Part shown: positions 9,629 to 20,105 of the stretch, piece after piece
Position numbering within the stretch: the stretch's first letter is position 1
How the letters are laid out: every line of letters starts with the position of its first letter
DNA from: Tunicatimonas pelagia
Lineage (GTDB): Bacteria > Bacteroidota > Bacteroidia > Cytophagales > Cyclobacteriaceae
Assembly: GCF_030506325.1 (NCBI RefSeq)
Contig: NZ_CP120683.1
Location: 1-64,000, forward strand
Reading direction: 5' to 3'
Length of the DNA: 64,000 nt
The notes under the pieces: model-generated
The model's database searches: none
What the model was told of the DNA's origin: nothing
Seen by the model: only the letters and a program-made list of their open reading frames with translations
Translations under genes and position numbers: made by a program

Positions 9629-10390
9629 CTATTTTTTCTTCTTATCGGTGCTTTTGCCCTTATGACTCATCTCGAATAAGTCAAAAGAAAAAAGGTAAGC
9701 ACAAGAAAGTGAAAAGCCATGAAAGGTATGATCCAAAGTCATGTCATAAAATACGAAAGGTGTATAAGTGGAGTTAGATTTTGCCATATTGGTATGTCCC
9801 CACTCAAACCGTGCATCTACTTTTAAAGAATTTCGCTGAACCGGAATTGTGGTTCCCAGCCCAACTTGTAGTCCTAATTGCCATCGATTGGGGTCAGAAA
9901 CTAAGAAGCGATCGTTCTCTGGTATCCCATCGTACGCGATGGTATAACGCTGTCCACCTTCTAAATCACCTTCTACCAATTCAGGCACTAAGGCCTCCCC
10001 TCGCCCCGAAATCCAGTAGTTAATGGACGGGCCAACCATAAAGTTTAATTTGTAGTATCCTACCGGATATGAATATTGAAATAATACCGGAGCTTTTATA
10101 AAGTTGAGTGACTCTCTAAAATAAGAGAACCCATCATTGCCATTGATAGTCTTTCGCTGATACTGGTACAGTACCTCAGTAGAGAGACTAAAAGAATTAT
10201 TAGCAATAAAAATGGCCGAAATACCACCACCGCCCCCCGGAGCCCACTGACCTTGGTTATTTTGCGCAATCACTGGATTGTCAAAAACCGGACGGGTAAG
10301 CAAGGCTGATACCACGGGGCCGACCTTGATTTGCTGAGCGTGAACCGTCAGAGAAATAAATAAGAATAGTACAATTAACAAATATCTCAT
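9629..10390 (-). CDS. Outer-membrane beta-barrel protein (PorT-like), function unknown
   Basis: About 253 residues begin with a signal peptide (MRYLLIVLFLFISLTVHAQ). The remainder has alternating polar/hydrophobic strands and a strand-rich C-terminus ending in a lysine-rich tail (KGKSTDKKKK). The pattern resembles the generic outer-membrane barrel families of Bacteroidota, but I cannot assign a function. I chose the ATG at 10390, not the ATG at 10441: the signal peptide begins there, and a -7 box (TATCTTTG on the minus strand, 10409-10416) lies between the two candidates, so the longer start would not be transcribed. It is flanked by independently transcribed units. Confidence 0.75.
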   Translation of the reverse strand: MRYLLIVLFLFISLTVHAQQIKVGPVVSALLTRPVFDNPVIAQNNQGQWAPGGGGGISAIFIANNSFSLSTEVLYQYQRKTINGNDGFSYFRESLNFIKAPVLFQYSYPVGYYKLNFMVGPSINYWISGRGEALVPELVEGDLEGGQRYTIAYDGIPENDRFLVSDPNRWQLGLQVGLGTTIPVQRNSLKVDARFEWGHTNMAKSNSTYTPFVFYDMTLDHTFHGFSLSCAYLFSFDLFEMSHKGKSTDKKKK

Positions 10391-10408
10391 TTTGCCTTCG
10401 TATCTAAA

Positions 10409-10416
10409 CAAAGATA
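10409..10416 (-). promoter_or_regulatory. Candidate -7 box for the OMP gene
   Basis: The minus strand reads TATCTTTG, matching the Bacteroidota TAnnTTTG -7 element, 18 bp upstream of the ATG at 10390. The -33 region is weak (no clear TTG). Its main value is to favour the shorter start of the OMP gene. Confidence 0.45.
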
Positions 10417-10788
10417 TAGATTCTTTACCTAGATTATGCATTCTTGCTCGTGCGGATCACTACTGGGGAGTCATTTTTTAAGTGTCTTAGTTCGTAAAAA
10501 TCTACAAAAAATGACTATTCACTAGTATTTAGTCTATTCTAAGTACAGAAAATATGATCTGTACTTGAGTGAAGAAGCAGGCTAAATAGCTTACTAGCAC
10601 GCCTATTCGCATTTAATCTATCTATTTACCCCAGTAAAGCAGTCATTTTTCTACAAAATTCTAACATTTCTCACATTGTCTTATTACAATCATTTTATGT
10701 ATTTATTCAAGATTTAATTATACCGTACTTTACAATATTCCAAAGAAGACATAAATATTGATACGTTTTCTTTTGCAAAGTAGGGATT
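10417..10788. other. Gene-free region upstream of the giant surface protein, with two dyads
   Basis: No gene is visible here. AGTCATTTTTT (10469-10479) has an exact inverted copy at 10506-10516, spacer 26 bp. AGTACAGA (10542-10549) has an exact inverted copy TCTGTACT at 10558-10565, spacer 8 bp. The following roughly 200 bp is very AT-rich and presumably holds the promoter of the gene at 10789, but no clean TTG/TAnnTTTG pair could be fixed. Confidence 0.5.
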
Positions 10789-13700
10789 ATGAAATATTGG
10801 TATATCGTACTCGTAACTTTCTCATTACTTACTGTAAATCAGCAGCTGAACGCTCAAACAATTAACCCTAATTGTTTTGATCCTGGTCATCCTGAATATA
10901 GATCTACCCGTTGCGTAGTTCAGCGGTTTGAAGGTGATGATGGTAATGGTAACCTCTTCAACTGCGACGATGATGTTGATAACGACGGTAATGGATTAAC
11001 CGATTGTGAAGAGCCTAGTTGTAATTGTACTCCACCTCCTCAGCCTGATACTGAAACTGACTGTGGCGATGGAATTGATAACGATGGTGATGGTGATATT
11101 GATTGCCAGGATCGATTGGATTGTGGTGGTTCAGTTCTTTGCGAAAATGACTGTGGCGACGGAATTGATAACGACGGCGACGGCTTTTTTGACTACTATG
11201 ACGGTGACTGCCTAGCTGATCCCGATAATCCCAATAACTTTATTGTTATTCAACCCGATTGCGAAGCTGTACCTACCGGTAATGCATTTAGCATTCAAGT
11301 AGCCGATTCGTCGGCTAACCGAACTAGTGCCGCGCTGGGTATGCCTATGGTGGCCGACGTAGATAACGATGGCACTCCCGAAGTAATTACAGCTAATAGC
11401 GAAACTGGAAGGATACATGTACTGGATGGCTCTGATCTGACAAGTATTGAAGCCCAGGCAAATTTTGGTTCAAATGTTCGGGCGTACCCAGTTGTAGCCG
11501 ATGTTGATGGCGATGACTTGGGTGAGATATTTATTGTAGGCAATAATAATTCTGTCCGCGCCTATCACCATGACCTTACTCCTTACTGGAACCAAGCCTC
11601 ATCGGGATTCCCGAGTGGGCGAGTTATTAATGTGGCGGACTTTAACCTGGATGGAACCCCTGAATTATATCAAGTTAACGAAATACGGGATGCTACTACC
11701 GGTGCCGTGCTAATTGCCGGTAGTCATGGATCAACCACGTATCCATCGGCCAATAATTGGCAAAATGACTTAAACTCGGCTTCGGTTGCCGTCGATATAC
11801 TTCCTGATGCTGCTTGTGCCGATTGTAGCGGATTAGAGCTAGTAGTAGGACATATTATCTATTCAGTCGATATTGACAATAATCAACTTACTGAGGAACT
11901 GAATATGGATGATGCTACCACCCTTCCGGCAGATTATCGGGCTGGGGGATATCACCCTAAAAATGCTAACTTTACTAATCAAACGTGGAGCACTACTAGC
12001 ACAGTAGACTTTAACCAAGACGGTCATCTGGATATACTGATGGGGGGAACGACTGGCAATCAGAACGGTCCAACTTCAGTCTTTTTCTGGGATATACAGA
12101 ATAGTGAAGTCAGCATGTTTATTGTTGCTCGCCCGGGCAATACAATCGCAGCTAACCGAGGAAATTTTCGGGACTTGAACGGCGGTGGCTGCGGAAATTC
12201 TAACGAGCTATGTACTTGGCGAAGAGGAGTAGGAACACTAAATATTGCGGATATTGATGCCGATGGCCAGCTAGAAGTCACCTTTATGTCCGGTTCCAGC
12301 CTGTACGCACTGAACAGTGACTTTAGTTTGCAATGGGAAAACCACGATGAGTTTTGGGAGTCATCATCCGGCTTTACGGGTACTACTGTATTCGACTTCG
12401 ATGGCGACGGTGCTTCTGAGGTAATTTACCGTGATGAAATCAATCTCTACATTGTGGATGGTGTCTCGGGGCGAATCGTAAGTGGGTTCTTAGACGGCTC
12501 ATTCTGTAGCTCACAAACCCAAGGTGAGTACCCCATTGTAGCCGACGTAGACGGCGACGGGGAAACTGAGATTATTGTCTCTTGTGGACAGGAGAGAAAT
12601 GAATATGGAGAAGATCCGGTGACCTCCGGTACTCGTACAAACGGTCATATCAAAGTGTATAAAGCGGCTGATAATAATTACTGGGTACCGGCTCGCCAAG
12701 TGTGGAACCAGTTCTCGTACTTCAACGTCAACATTAATGATGACTTGAGCGTACCGAGGTTTGCCCAACCACATCATTTAAGCTTTTCTCAGCTATGTAA
12801 TGATCCAACCGCTGCCACTGCTTTTCCACTCAATAAGTTTCTAAACCAATCTCCTCGCATTAGCTATTGTGGCGATTTGGTATTTCCGGCGGCTAAACTA
12901 GACTTTGCGCCCGACAGCACTCGTATTTTCCCTCCTGAATGCCCTAACCAAGAATTTAGGGTTCGTTTGTTCTTTGAAAATAATGGTGATGAAGAAGTAT
13001 CTTCTCCCATTCCCATTTCCTTTTATAGCGAAAACCCCGAACAAGCCTACGCTGATACCGATCAAGACCCACATTTTTCGGTAATTGAGATTGACCCACC
13101 CGCAGGTGGTTTACTGCCAGGAAGTTTTATTGATACCACCCTGACGGTGACTGGCCCTCGAGGGGATTATACGCTGTATGCTTCCCTGAACGATATTGGT
13201 CCTTATGATGAACTAGGCAATAAAATTGCCAATTCGGCATTTTACCCGCTAGATGAAATCACTGGCCCTATCCGGGAATGCGATAATACGCCTACTATTG
13301 TTTCAATTGACGTTACTCCCACACCCTTTAGCGTGCAGGTTCAAAAGATTCAAGATAACCGTAACTGCCCCGGTGCCATCACTACTGAAAATAATGGTGA
13401 GGCCCAAGTACGCGCAGCAGATGGTTCGGCCTTACCCGAGTCTGAGTATAATTTTACTTGGACCAATATTGCTGATGGTACTGTTGTCGGTACATCTTCG
13501 TTCGTAAACCAACTCGATTCGGGTACGTACGAGGTAATGATTGAATTTGATAATGGTGTGTACACTTGTCAAGGTGTACCCGACACCGTACGTATTGAGC
13601 GCTTGGAGGATTGGCCTACGGCTGATTCGGTAACTATTGAAGAAGTGCAAGCGGTATCAAGCTGTGCCCCTGGTATAGCCGACGGCCATTTACGAGCGTT

Positions 13701-16700
13701 GCTCAACGGAAGCCCCCCTGACCTTACCAACTACAGCATATACTGGACGGATGAGCAAGAAGGTGATACTTTAGCAATAGGTGCTGAAGCAACCAATTTG
13801 GTGCCTTTACTTTACAAAATTGTTGTAAACAACCTACTTACCGGGTGCTCGGAAACGGTTACCTATGATTTAACGCTGGATATTCCCCAGATTGATAGCT
13901 TGACCGCCACGGCTAATACCAATTGTACCAACCCCAATGGGACAATTGCAGTGGAAGTAGTAGGTGACGAAGCTGATTATGACTATATGCTCATTCAGCT
14001 AAGCCCCGCCCAAGATACTACTTTCAGTACCGTTCCTTCGTTCAGCAACCTCAGCGAAGGTATCTACGAAGTACGCGCCTACAATCCTAGTAACGATTGT
14101 GGTTTATACACCCAAGGCGAGGAAGTGACTGTTGAAAACACGTCTACCATTAACAATATTCCGTTGGTGGTAGAGCGAGAGCAAACGGCTTGCCGGGCTC
14201 CGTTCAACGGACAGTTACGCGCCAATGTTCCTGACCCTGCCCAATACAGTTGGGTATGGTACCGGGGTACCGATACTTCTAGCCCTTCGGCAGTGGTAGT
14301 GGGTAATAACCATATCACGCCAGATACCTTGAGTACCAATCTTACCATTAGGTATACCGTGGTTGTTACGGATACCGTAACTGGTTGTACTTTCACTACT
14401 TCTATTGATCTACCGAATAACCCTACTCCGCCTGTAGTGTCTAATGTTAATGTTTTGCAAAATCAGACCACTTGTAATCCAAACGGGCAAGCGCAAGTTA
14501 CCGCTTCTGGCGGAGGGGCTACCCCCGGCTATCGCTACACTATCCGACGGGGAAGTGTAGATATTGCTACCAATACTTCGGGACTGTTTACCGGATTAGA
14601 AGCGGGGCCGTATACTGCGGTAGTGGAAGATACTACTACCAACTGTGTATCGCCAGCCTCTAGTATTTTCAGCATAAATGCCAATATCGTTCCTTTTGGA
14701 AATGTAGCATTCTCCCCTACCCCGCAGACTAATTGTAATGCTACTAATCCTGATGGTGCATTGAGCGTAACGGTTGACGGTACTACGACGGGATACACTT
14801 TCCGCTGGTTTGTAGGAGTAGACACATCTTCCGCCTACAGCCCTCAGCCAAATTCTAACCAGTTGACCGGAATTGCTGCGGATGACTATGCAGTACGCAT
14901 CTATAACCAGACCACAGGCTGTGATACTGTAGTGTATACTACTTTGGCAGATAATTCAATAGATTATCAGGAAACGATTACAGCGACAAAACTAAGTGAT
15001 CAGATTTTTTGTAATGGCACATTTAGTGGCAGTATTGAGGCTGGTTTACAAGCTTCAACCTCAGGCGGAACACCTGATACTGCTAACTATACGTATTACT
15101 GGTACCAAGGCACAAAAAATGATGTTCGAAATGCAAGTGCTACACTCATCACCGGACAGAATAATTCCGTAATTACCGGATTAGACGTAGGTTGGTACTC
15201 GGTGCGAGCCGTTCGTAATGATGGCTTTGGGTGTGCCGCTCTGGATACAGCCGAGGTATTTATTCGTGATGAACGAGACTTCCCAATTTCTAATATCAAC
15301 GTGACTATTATCGAACAGACCTCCTGTGATTCTAATGATCAAAACGGTGGATTACGTGGTGATGTAAGCGGCAATACTACTGGCTACACCTTCCGATGGT
15401 ATCAGTTAGATAATGGCGTAGATATTCCAGTGACCACTAACAACCCCGGTGCGGTAGCCAGCGGAGCTAGCCTGGATAATATTGGGGTTGGCACCTACAT
15501 TTTAGAGGTAGAAAACGACTTAACAGGTTGTACTGGACGAGCCCAAGTATACTTAGGAGATAATATTATTAGTGGTGATGAAATACGGTTGAATTTGGCT
15601 TCTACTGATGCTACTAATTGTACTCCACCAAACGGAGTAGCCCAGGTCACTTCGATTGATCTTTCGGAGGATGATGGAGCTACATTTACCGACACTGGTA
15701 ATTTGGCCGACTTCACGTACCAGTGGTACCGGGGCGATGATACCACCGATCCGATTTTATTAGGTGAAAACGCATCGGCTCAGTCGGCTCAACTAGTAAA
15801 TGTTGAACCGGGTGAGTATACCGTAGTTGCTACTAATATTAATTCTACTTGTGTATCCACTGCGTACACTGTGGAGGTAAGTAGCAACTTAATTAATAAT
15901 TTAACCTTTGACTTCAGCGTTGTACAGCAGCAAAGTGACTGTATCAATCCTGACGGTGGATTAGAAGTAATTAATGTAGCGGGCGGTTCTGGTAACTATT
16001 CGTACCAGTGGCACCAAGGGGCTACGCTTGATTTTCCAATCACTGGTGCTAATACGACCTTATTAAATAATATTCGTTCCAACCAGTATACAATTCTAAT
16101 AACTGATAATAACACAGGCTGTACTAAAGATAGTACCTTTACGCTTCCTTCCAGTGTTACACCTATTCCACCTCCAACACTTACAATCACTGATGTAGAT
16201 ACTTGTGTTCCTGGAAATACAGGGCAAGTAGTTGGTCAGGTTGACCCAACTATTTTGTCGGGTATTCCTAGGTACTCGGGATATAGTCAGGATGACTTCT
16301 TCTACTACTGGTTCGAGGGGCGAGTGGAAGACGGAGCGGTTCAATACAATGACCCATTGGGAGATTTAAATGACCCCACCAATTATCAAACCTTCGGGCC
16401 TGCCCCAACGTTGGGTGGTGGTAATAATAACCGAAGAACCCTTAGTGGGCTGGAACCGGGCTGGTACACGGTAGTAATTGTTGATGCCCGAAACTATATT
16501 CTCTCGGGTGGCACCGACCCTTTTGAGTGTCAGTCTGACCCACGTTCATTTGAGGTAAAGGCTATTGCTCAGTCGCCGCTAGTAACTGAGAACCTAAACG
16601 CAGCCGACTCGCTTTGTGTTGGTAATAGTGGACGTACCATTCTAGAAGTAACTAAGCGAGCTACTGATGTTACTGCTTATGGTAATTACCAATTAACCTC

Positions 16701-19700
16701 TGCCCAGAAAGATGGAAGCACATACACTTTTAATACTGGCGATGTGACCGAGAATCATACTGATCCAGTATCTACTTTCACTATTATTAATTTAGAGTCG
16801 GGAACTTATGACTTTGAATTCCGAGATCCAACCACACAATGCGATACGGTAGTGACCGTAAATATTGCTGATAACAGAGTACCGCCTGTGCTTGCGCCAG
16901 ATAATATCCAGGTAAATAGTGATCAGACTCAGTGTAACCCTGCCAATGGCGAAGTAGAAGTTATCGCTTCGGCAACAACTGGGGTTACCAACTTGGCTGA
17001 TTATGACTTTTACTGGCACGATCAAATTGCCACTACCTCGGCTGATATTATTGACCCATTAGTCTATGTTGGTGACAATGCTGTGCTCTCTAACTTAGAT
17101 AGCGGCACCTACTATGTCTATGCAGTAGATCGGGTTACCGGATGTATCTCTAGCTACCAAAGTATTGACGTTGACTTCAATGTAACAGAAACCCAGGTAG
17201 AAATTACGGCTACTTCTCCAGTAGTGGATTGTACACCGGGAGCTACCGATGGAAGTATTTCGGTAGTAGCTAGGGATATTGATAACAGTGGAACGGTAAC
17301 AACCCCATTGGCTACCTATTCATTTACTTGGACTATGAGTGATGGCTCTCCGCTACCGGGATCAGCTATTGTCAGTCCGCCAACAGCTAACCCAAATACC
17401 CTATCGAATGTACCCGTAGGTATCTACCGAGTAGCAGTAAGAAATCAAGACGTAGATTGCGAAACAGTGTATGCTTACGATACTATCCGCTTTGAGCCAG
17501 TTTTTCCAGAGTTCACTGCCGCTAGTGTAAGCAAGCAGAACGTTACTACTTGTACCCCAGGTGATGGTATGATTACCATTACGGAAATTAGAGAAGGGGG
17601 AACCACCATCCAAAGTACCGATGCTAATTTTAGCAATTACGATTTTACTTGGTACCGAGGTAACACCAGTACCGTAATTTCAGGGGAAACTAGCAACGTA
17701 TTAAGCAATCTCACAGTAGATACTTACTTCGTGACGGTTACCAATACTAGCACCGGATTCTGTGGCTCACCCGATACCCTACAAGTGGTACTGGTAGATT
17801 CTATCGTTCAACCTCTGATCTACGAATTAAATGTGGAGGATTTTATCGATTGTACTGGAGCGTTTGAAGGAGTAGTCAGCGTTAGAGGAGAGGAAGCCGA
17901 CGGAACAACTCCGGCTGGTGGCTATACCTTTAGCTGGAGCTATAATGGCAACCCTACTTTACCGAGTTCGCATATGTTAGACACTTCAGTACCTAATACT
18001 GAGACACTAAGTAACCTACCGCCCGGACAGTATGAAGTAACCATACTAAACCCGCTCACTGGCTGTGATGTAACAGATACCTTCCAGGTTCGCACTCAGG
18101 TGATTAGACCTATTCTAACGGCTACTAAAACCTCCGATCAGTTCAATTGTGATCCAGCCGGAGGGGCGGCCGAAGTGGTAAACGTTACGCTTAACGGAAA
18201 CGTAGAGGCTTCGGGTGATTATCAGTATGTTTGGTATACCAATGATCCTACTGATCCGGCAAATGAATTCGGGACTGCCGATGGATATGGCTTGGCAACT
18301 GATTCACTATCAGCCAATGCCCTTCCAGCCGGAACGTATTTTGTAAGAGCTGTAAGCCGACTTCCCGGAGGATGTGCGTCGTTACCTGTGCAGATTACTA
18401 TTGCCGACTCTACCCAAGATGTAGTAGTAGTGCTTGATAATATTGCTGACCCCATTGTGGCTTGTGAGCCTTCCGATGACCCCGAAGGGTTTATTGAAGT
18501 AGAAGTACGCAATAGTACGGATGTTATTACGCGCTGGTACGAAGGGGCAGTAATTACTAATCCGGCTGATAGCTTGATCGGACTCAGCAATCTGCTCGAG
18601 GTAGAGAATTTGGTTCCGGGCACCTATACTGTCTGGGTACAAGACATGCTTACTGGGTGTGAAACCACCCGCACGTACACTATTGAGGGAGTTGCCATAC
18701 CACTAATTTTGAGTGCTTCTTCCTCGCCGTTTACTAGTTGCGTGGCTCCTAATGGTCAGGTAGCTGCCAATGTAAATGGAGGTAGTGGTAACTACGTATA
18801 CCGCTGGCTCGATAGCAGCGGGAACGCCGTCTCATCGTCTGATGATCAAAACTTAGTAGAAGGTCTGGAAAATGGTACCTATACCGTGCAAGTAAGCGAT
18901 CGGGATGAGCCAGATTGCGAAGTGGTAACAACCACCGTTACGGTAGATGATTTGCGCGGCAACGTTATGACGGTAGAGGTGAGCAATGACTTTAACATGA
19001 CCAACTGCGATGAAGGGAATCCGAATGGGCAGCTATCAGCCACTGTAGCGGGCAATCCTTCTCGCTACGATTTCTTCTGGTACGAAGGCGAGGATATTTC
19101 TAATCGCCCAATCGCTCAAGGACCTACTGCGGCTGAACTAGTGCCGAACACCTACTCAGTGGTAGCTAGAGATAAAATTACCGGTTGCTTGAGTGATCCG
19201 GTCACGGGGATGGTCATTGCCGAAAATACTGATTTCCGCTTACCCATTCCGAGTACGGAAGTACTTTCGGCGGTTACTCACTGTGTAACTCCCAATGGTT
19301 CGGCCATCGCGGTACTGGATAGTACCCAGCTAGATTCTACAGCAGTGTATCAATACACTTGGTACAATGAGGAAGGTGACGAGATATTCCGCAGCACAAA
19401 CACCAATATCATTACCGGATTGATGGCCGAAGAATACTCAGTTGTAGTAATGAACTTGGTAACCGGTTGCTACTCGGAACCTGCAACGGTAGAAATTCCG
19501 GAAGATATTCGGGTTCCTGATTTTGAAATTGTCACCACCCCGTCTACCTGCTTTGAGGCTAGTGGTTCTATCACCGTTCGCTTTAACGAAGAGGTAAGAG
19601 TGGCTGACATTGAGTGGCTCACCCCCAATGGCTTCGTCAACGGATTCTTCCTTACCGATCAGCCACCGGGAGTGTACGAGGCTACTATTATTGACGATAA

Positions 19701-20028
19701 GGGCTGTAGGTTTACCCAAACCGGAGAAATTGAAAGCACTATTTATACCTTCAATGGTATCTCCCCGAATGGTGATGGCAACAATGATCGCTTCATTATT
19801 AGCTGTATTGAGAATTTTGAGGGCAATATTGTGCGGATTTACAACCGGGCAGGCACGCTGGTCTACGAAAATGAAAACTACGATAATGAGACGTCTTACT
19901 TTGAGGGGTACGGTAATAAAGGATTGTACATTGCGGGAGATAAACTGCCCGACGGTACTTACTTCTACATTATTGATAAGCAGAACGGAGACGAACCTAG
20001 CTCAGGCTATCTAGAACTGATTCGGTAA
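10789..20028 (+). CDS. Giant secreted repeat protein with T9SS type B sorting domain (SprB-like adhesin)
   Basis: This 3,079-residue protein probably crosses the outer membrane by the type IX system and stays on the surface. After a signal peptide (1-23) come Asp/Asn/Gly-rich calcium-binding motifs (DNDGDGDIDC type, about 60-145). A VCBS/FG-GAP-like propeller (about 185-600) repeats variants of VADVDGDGETEI. A CARDB-like domain lies near 700-815. About 22 diverged Ig-like repeats of roughly 97 residues follow (838-2983), each with an early Cys before P-N/D-G and a late Cys in T-G-C. The C-terminus (FNGISPNGDGNNDRF..., about 2988-3079) is the gliding-motility-associated type B sorting domain. 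The adjacent porP/sprF-like gene supports surface attachment. A role in gliding or adhesion is inferred. Confidence 0.9.
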   Translation: MKYWYIVLVTFSLLTVNQQLNAQTINPNCFDPGHPEYRSTRCVVQRFEGDDGNGNLFNCDDDVDNDGNGLTDCEEPSCNCTPPPQPDTETDCGDGIDNDGDGDIDCQDRLDCGGSVLCENDCGDGIDNDGDGFFDYYDGDCLADPDNPNNFIVIQPDCEAVPTGNAFSIQVADSSANRTSAALGMPMVADVDNDGTPEVITANSETGRIHVLDGSDLTSIEAQANFGSNVRAYPVVADVDGDDLGEIFIVGNNNSVRAYHHDLTPYWNQASSGFPSGRVINVADFNLDGTPELYQVNEIRDATTGAVLIAGSHGSTTYPSANNWQNDLNSASVAVDILPDAACADCSGLELVVGHIIYSVDIDNNQLTEELNMDDATTLPADYRAGGYHPKNANFTNQTWSTTSTVDFNQDGHLDILMGGTTGNQNGPTSVFFWDIQNSEVSMFIVARPGNTIAANRGNFRDLNGGGCGNSNELCTWRRGVGTLNIADIDADGQLEVTFMSGSSLYALNSDFSLQWENHDEFWESSSGFTGTTVFDFDGDGASEVIYRDEINLYIVDGVSGRIVSGFLDGSFCSSQTQGEYPIVADVDGDGETEIIVSCGQERNEYGEDPVTSGTRTNGHIKVYKAADNNYWVPARQVWNQFSYFNVNINDDLSVPRFAQPHHLSFSQLCNDPTAATAFPLNKFLNQSPRISYCGDLVFPAAKLDFAPDSTRIFPPECPNQEFRVRLFFENNGDEEVSSPIPISFYSENPEQAYADTDQDPHFSVIEIDPPAGGLLPGSFIDTTLTVTGPRGDYTLYASLNDIGPYDELGNKIANSAFYPLDEITGPIRECDNTPTIVSIDVTPTPFSVQVQKIQDNRNCPGAITTENNGEAQVRAADGSALPESEYNFTWTNIADGTVVGTSSFVNQLDSGTYEVMIEFDNGVYTCQGVPDTVRIERLEDWPTADSVTIEEVQAVSSCAPGIADGHLRALLNGSPPDLTNYSIYWTDEQEGDTLAIGAEATNLVPLLYKIVVNNLLTGCSETVTYDLTLDIPQIDSLTATANTNCTNPNGTIAVEVVGDEADYDYMLIQLSPAQDTTFSTVPSFSNLSEGIYEVRAYNPSNDCGLYTQGEEVTVENTSTINNIPLVVEREQTACRAPFNGQLRANVPDPAQYSWVWYRGTDTSSPSAVVVGNNHITPDTLSTNLTIRYTVVVTDTVTGCTFTTSIDLPNNPTPPVVSNVNVLQNQTTCNPNGQAQVTASGGGATPGYRYTIRRGSVDIATNTSGLFTGLEAGPYTAVVEDTTTNCVSPASSIFSINANIVPFGNVAFSPTPQTNCNATNPDGALSVTVDGTTTGYTFRWFVGVDTSSAYSPQPNSNQLTGIAADDYAVRIYNQTTGCDTVVYTTLADNSIDYQETITATKLSDQIFCNGTFSGSIEAGLQASTSGGTPDTANYTYYWYQGTKNDVRNASATLITGQNNSVITGLDVGWYSVRAVRNDGFGCAALDTAEVFIRDERDFPISNINVTIIEQTSCDSNDQNGGLRGDVSGNTTGYTFRWYQLDNGVDIPVTTNNPGAVASGASLDNIGVGTYILEVENDLTGCTGRAQVYLGDNIISGDEIRLNLASTDATNCTPPNGVAQVTSIDLSEDDGATFTDTGNLADFTYQWYRGDDTTDPILLGENASAQSAQLVNVEPGEYTVVATNINSTCVSTAYTVEVSSNLINNLTFDFSVVQQQSDCINPDGGLEVINVAGGSGNYSYQWHQGATLDFPITGANTTLLNNIRSNQYTILITDNNTGCTKDSTFTLPSSVTPIPPPTLTITDVDTCVPGNTGQVVGQVDPTILSGIPRYSGYSQDDFFYYWFEGRVEDGAVQYNDPLGDLNDPTNYQTFGPAPTLGGGNNNRRTLSGLEPGWYTVVIVDARNYILSGGTDPFECQSDPRSFEVKAIAQSPLVTENLNAADSLCVGNSGRTILEVTKRATDVTAYGNYQLTSAQKDGSTYTFNTGDVTENHTDPVSTFTIINLESGTYDFEFRDPTTQCDTVVTVNIADNRVPPVLAPDNIQVNSDQTQCNPANGEVEVIASATTGVTNLADYDFYWHDQIATTSADIIDPLVYVGDNAVLSNLDSGTYYVYAVDRVTGCISSYQSIDVDFNVTETQVEITATSPVVDCTPGATDGSISVVARDIDNSGTVTTPLATYSFTWTMSDGSPLPGSAIVSPPTANPNTLSNVPVGIYRVAVRNQDVDCETVYAYDTIRFEPVFPEFTAASVSKQNVTTCTPGDGMITITEIREGGTTIQSTDANFSNYDFTWYRGNTSTVISGETSNVLSNLTVDTYFVTVTNTSTGFCGSPDTLQVVLVDSIVQPLIYELNVEDFIDCTGAFEGVVSVRGEEADGTTPAGGYTFSWSYNGNPTLPSSHMLDTSVPNTETLSNLPPGQYEVTILNPLTGCDVTDTFQVRTQVIRPILTATKTSDQFNCDPAGGAAEVVNVTLNGNVEASGDYQYVWYTNDPTDPANEFGTADGYGLATDSLSANALPAGTYFVRAVSRLPGGCASLPVQITIADSTQDVVVVLDNIADPIVACEPSDDPEGFIEVEVRNSTDVITRWYEGAVITNPADSLIGLSNLLEVENLVPGTYTVWVQDMLTGCETTRTYTIEGVAIPLILSASSSPFTSCVAPNGQVAANVNGGSGNYVYRWLDSSGNAVSSSDDQNLVEGLENGTYTVQVSDRDEPDCEVVTTTVTVDDLRGNVMTVEVSNDFNMTNCDEGNPNGQLSATVAGNPSRYDFFWYEGEDISNRPIAQGPTAAELVPNTYSVVARDKITGCLSDPVTGMVIAENTDFRLPIPSTEVLSAVTHCVTPNGSAIAVLDSTQLDSTAVYQYTWYNEEGDEIFRSTNTNIITGLMAEEYSVVVMNLVTGCYSEPATVEIPEDIRVPDFEIVTTPSTCFEASGSITVRFNEEVRVADIEWLTPNGFVNGFFLTDQPPGVYEATIIDDKGCRFTQTGEIESTIYTFNGISPNGDGNNDRFIISCIENFEGNIVRIYNRAGTLVYENENYDNETSYFEGYGNKGLYIAGDKLPDGTYFYIIDKQNGDEPSSGYLELIR

Positions 20029-20105
20029 TAGCCATTTCGCAACCTAGCCACTGGAATGCTTGCACCACTATGGTGCAGTATTCCGTACTGCATATATTTT
20101 ATATT

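Noticed and set aside
13300-19740. Tandem-repeat array that could be phase-variable or CRISPR-like
   Set aside because: The repeats are clear in protein but too diverged in DNA, about 290 bp long, and lack identical units or spacers.
19610-20014. 134-residue plus-strand frame overlapping the end of the giant protein
   Set aside because: It is out of frame with the type B sorting domain encoded by the same bases and has no recognisable features.
10789-20028. Possible non-ribosomal peptide or polyketide megagene because of size
   Set aside because: The translation shows a signal peptide, Ca-binding motifs and Ig-like repeats, with no enzyme domains.
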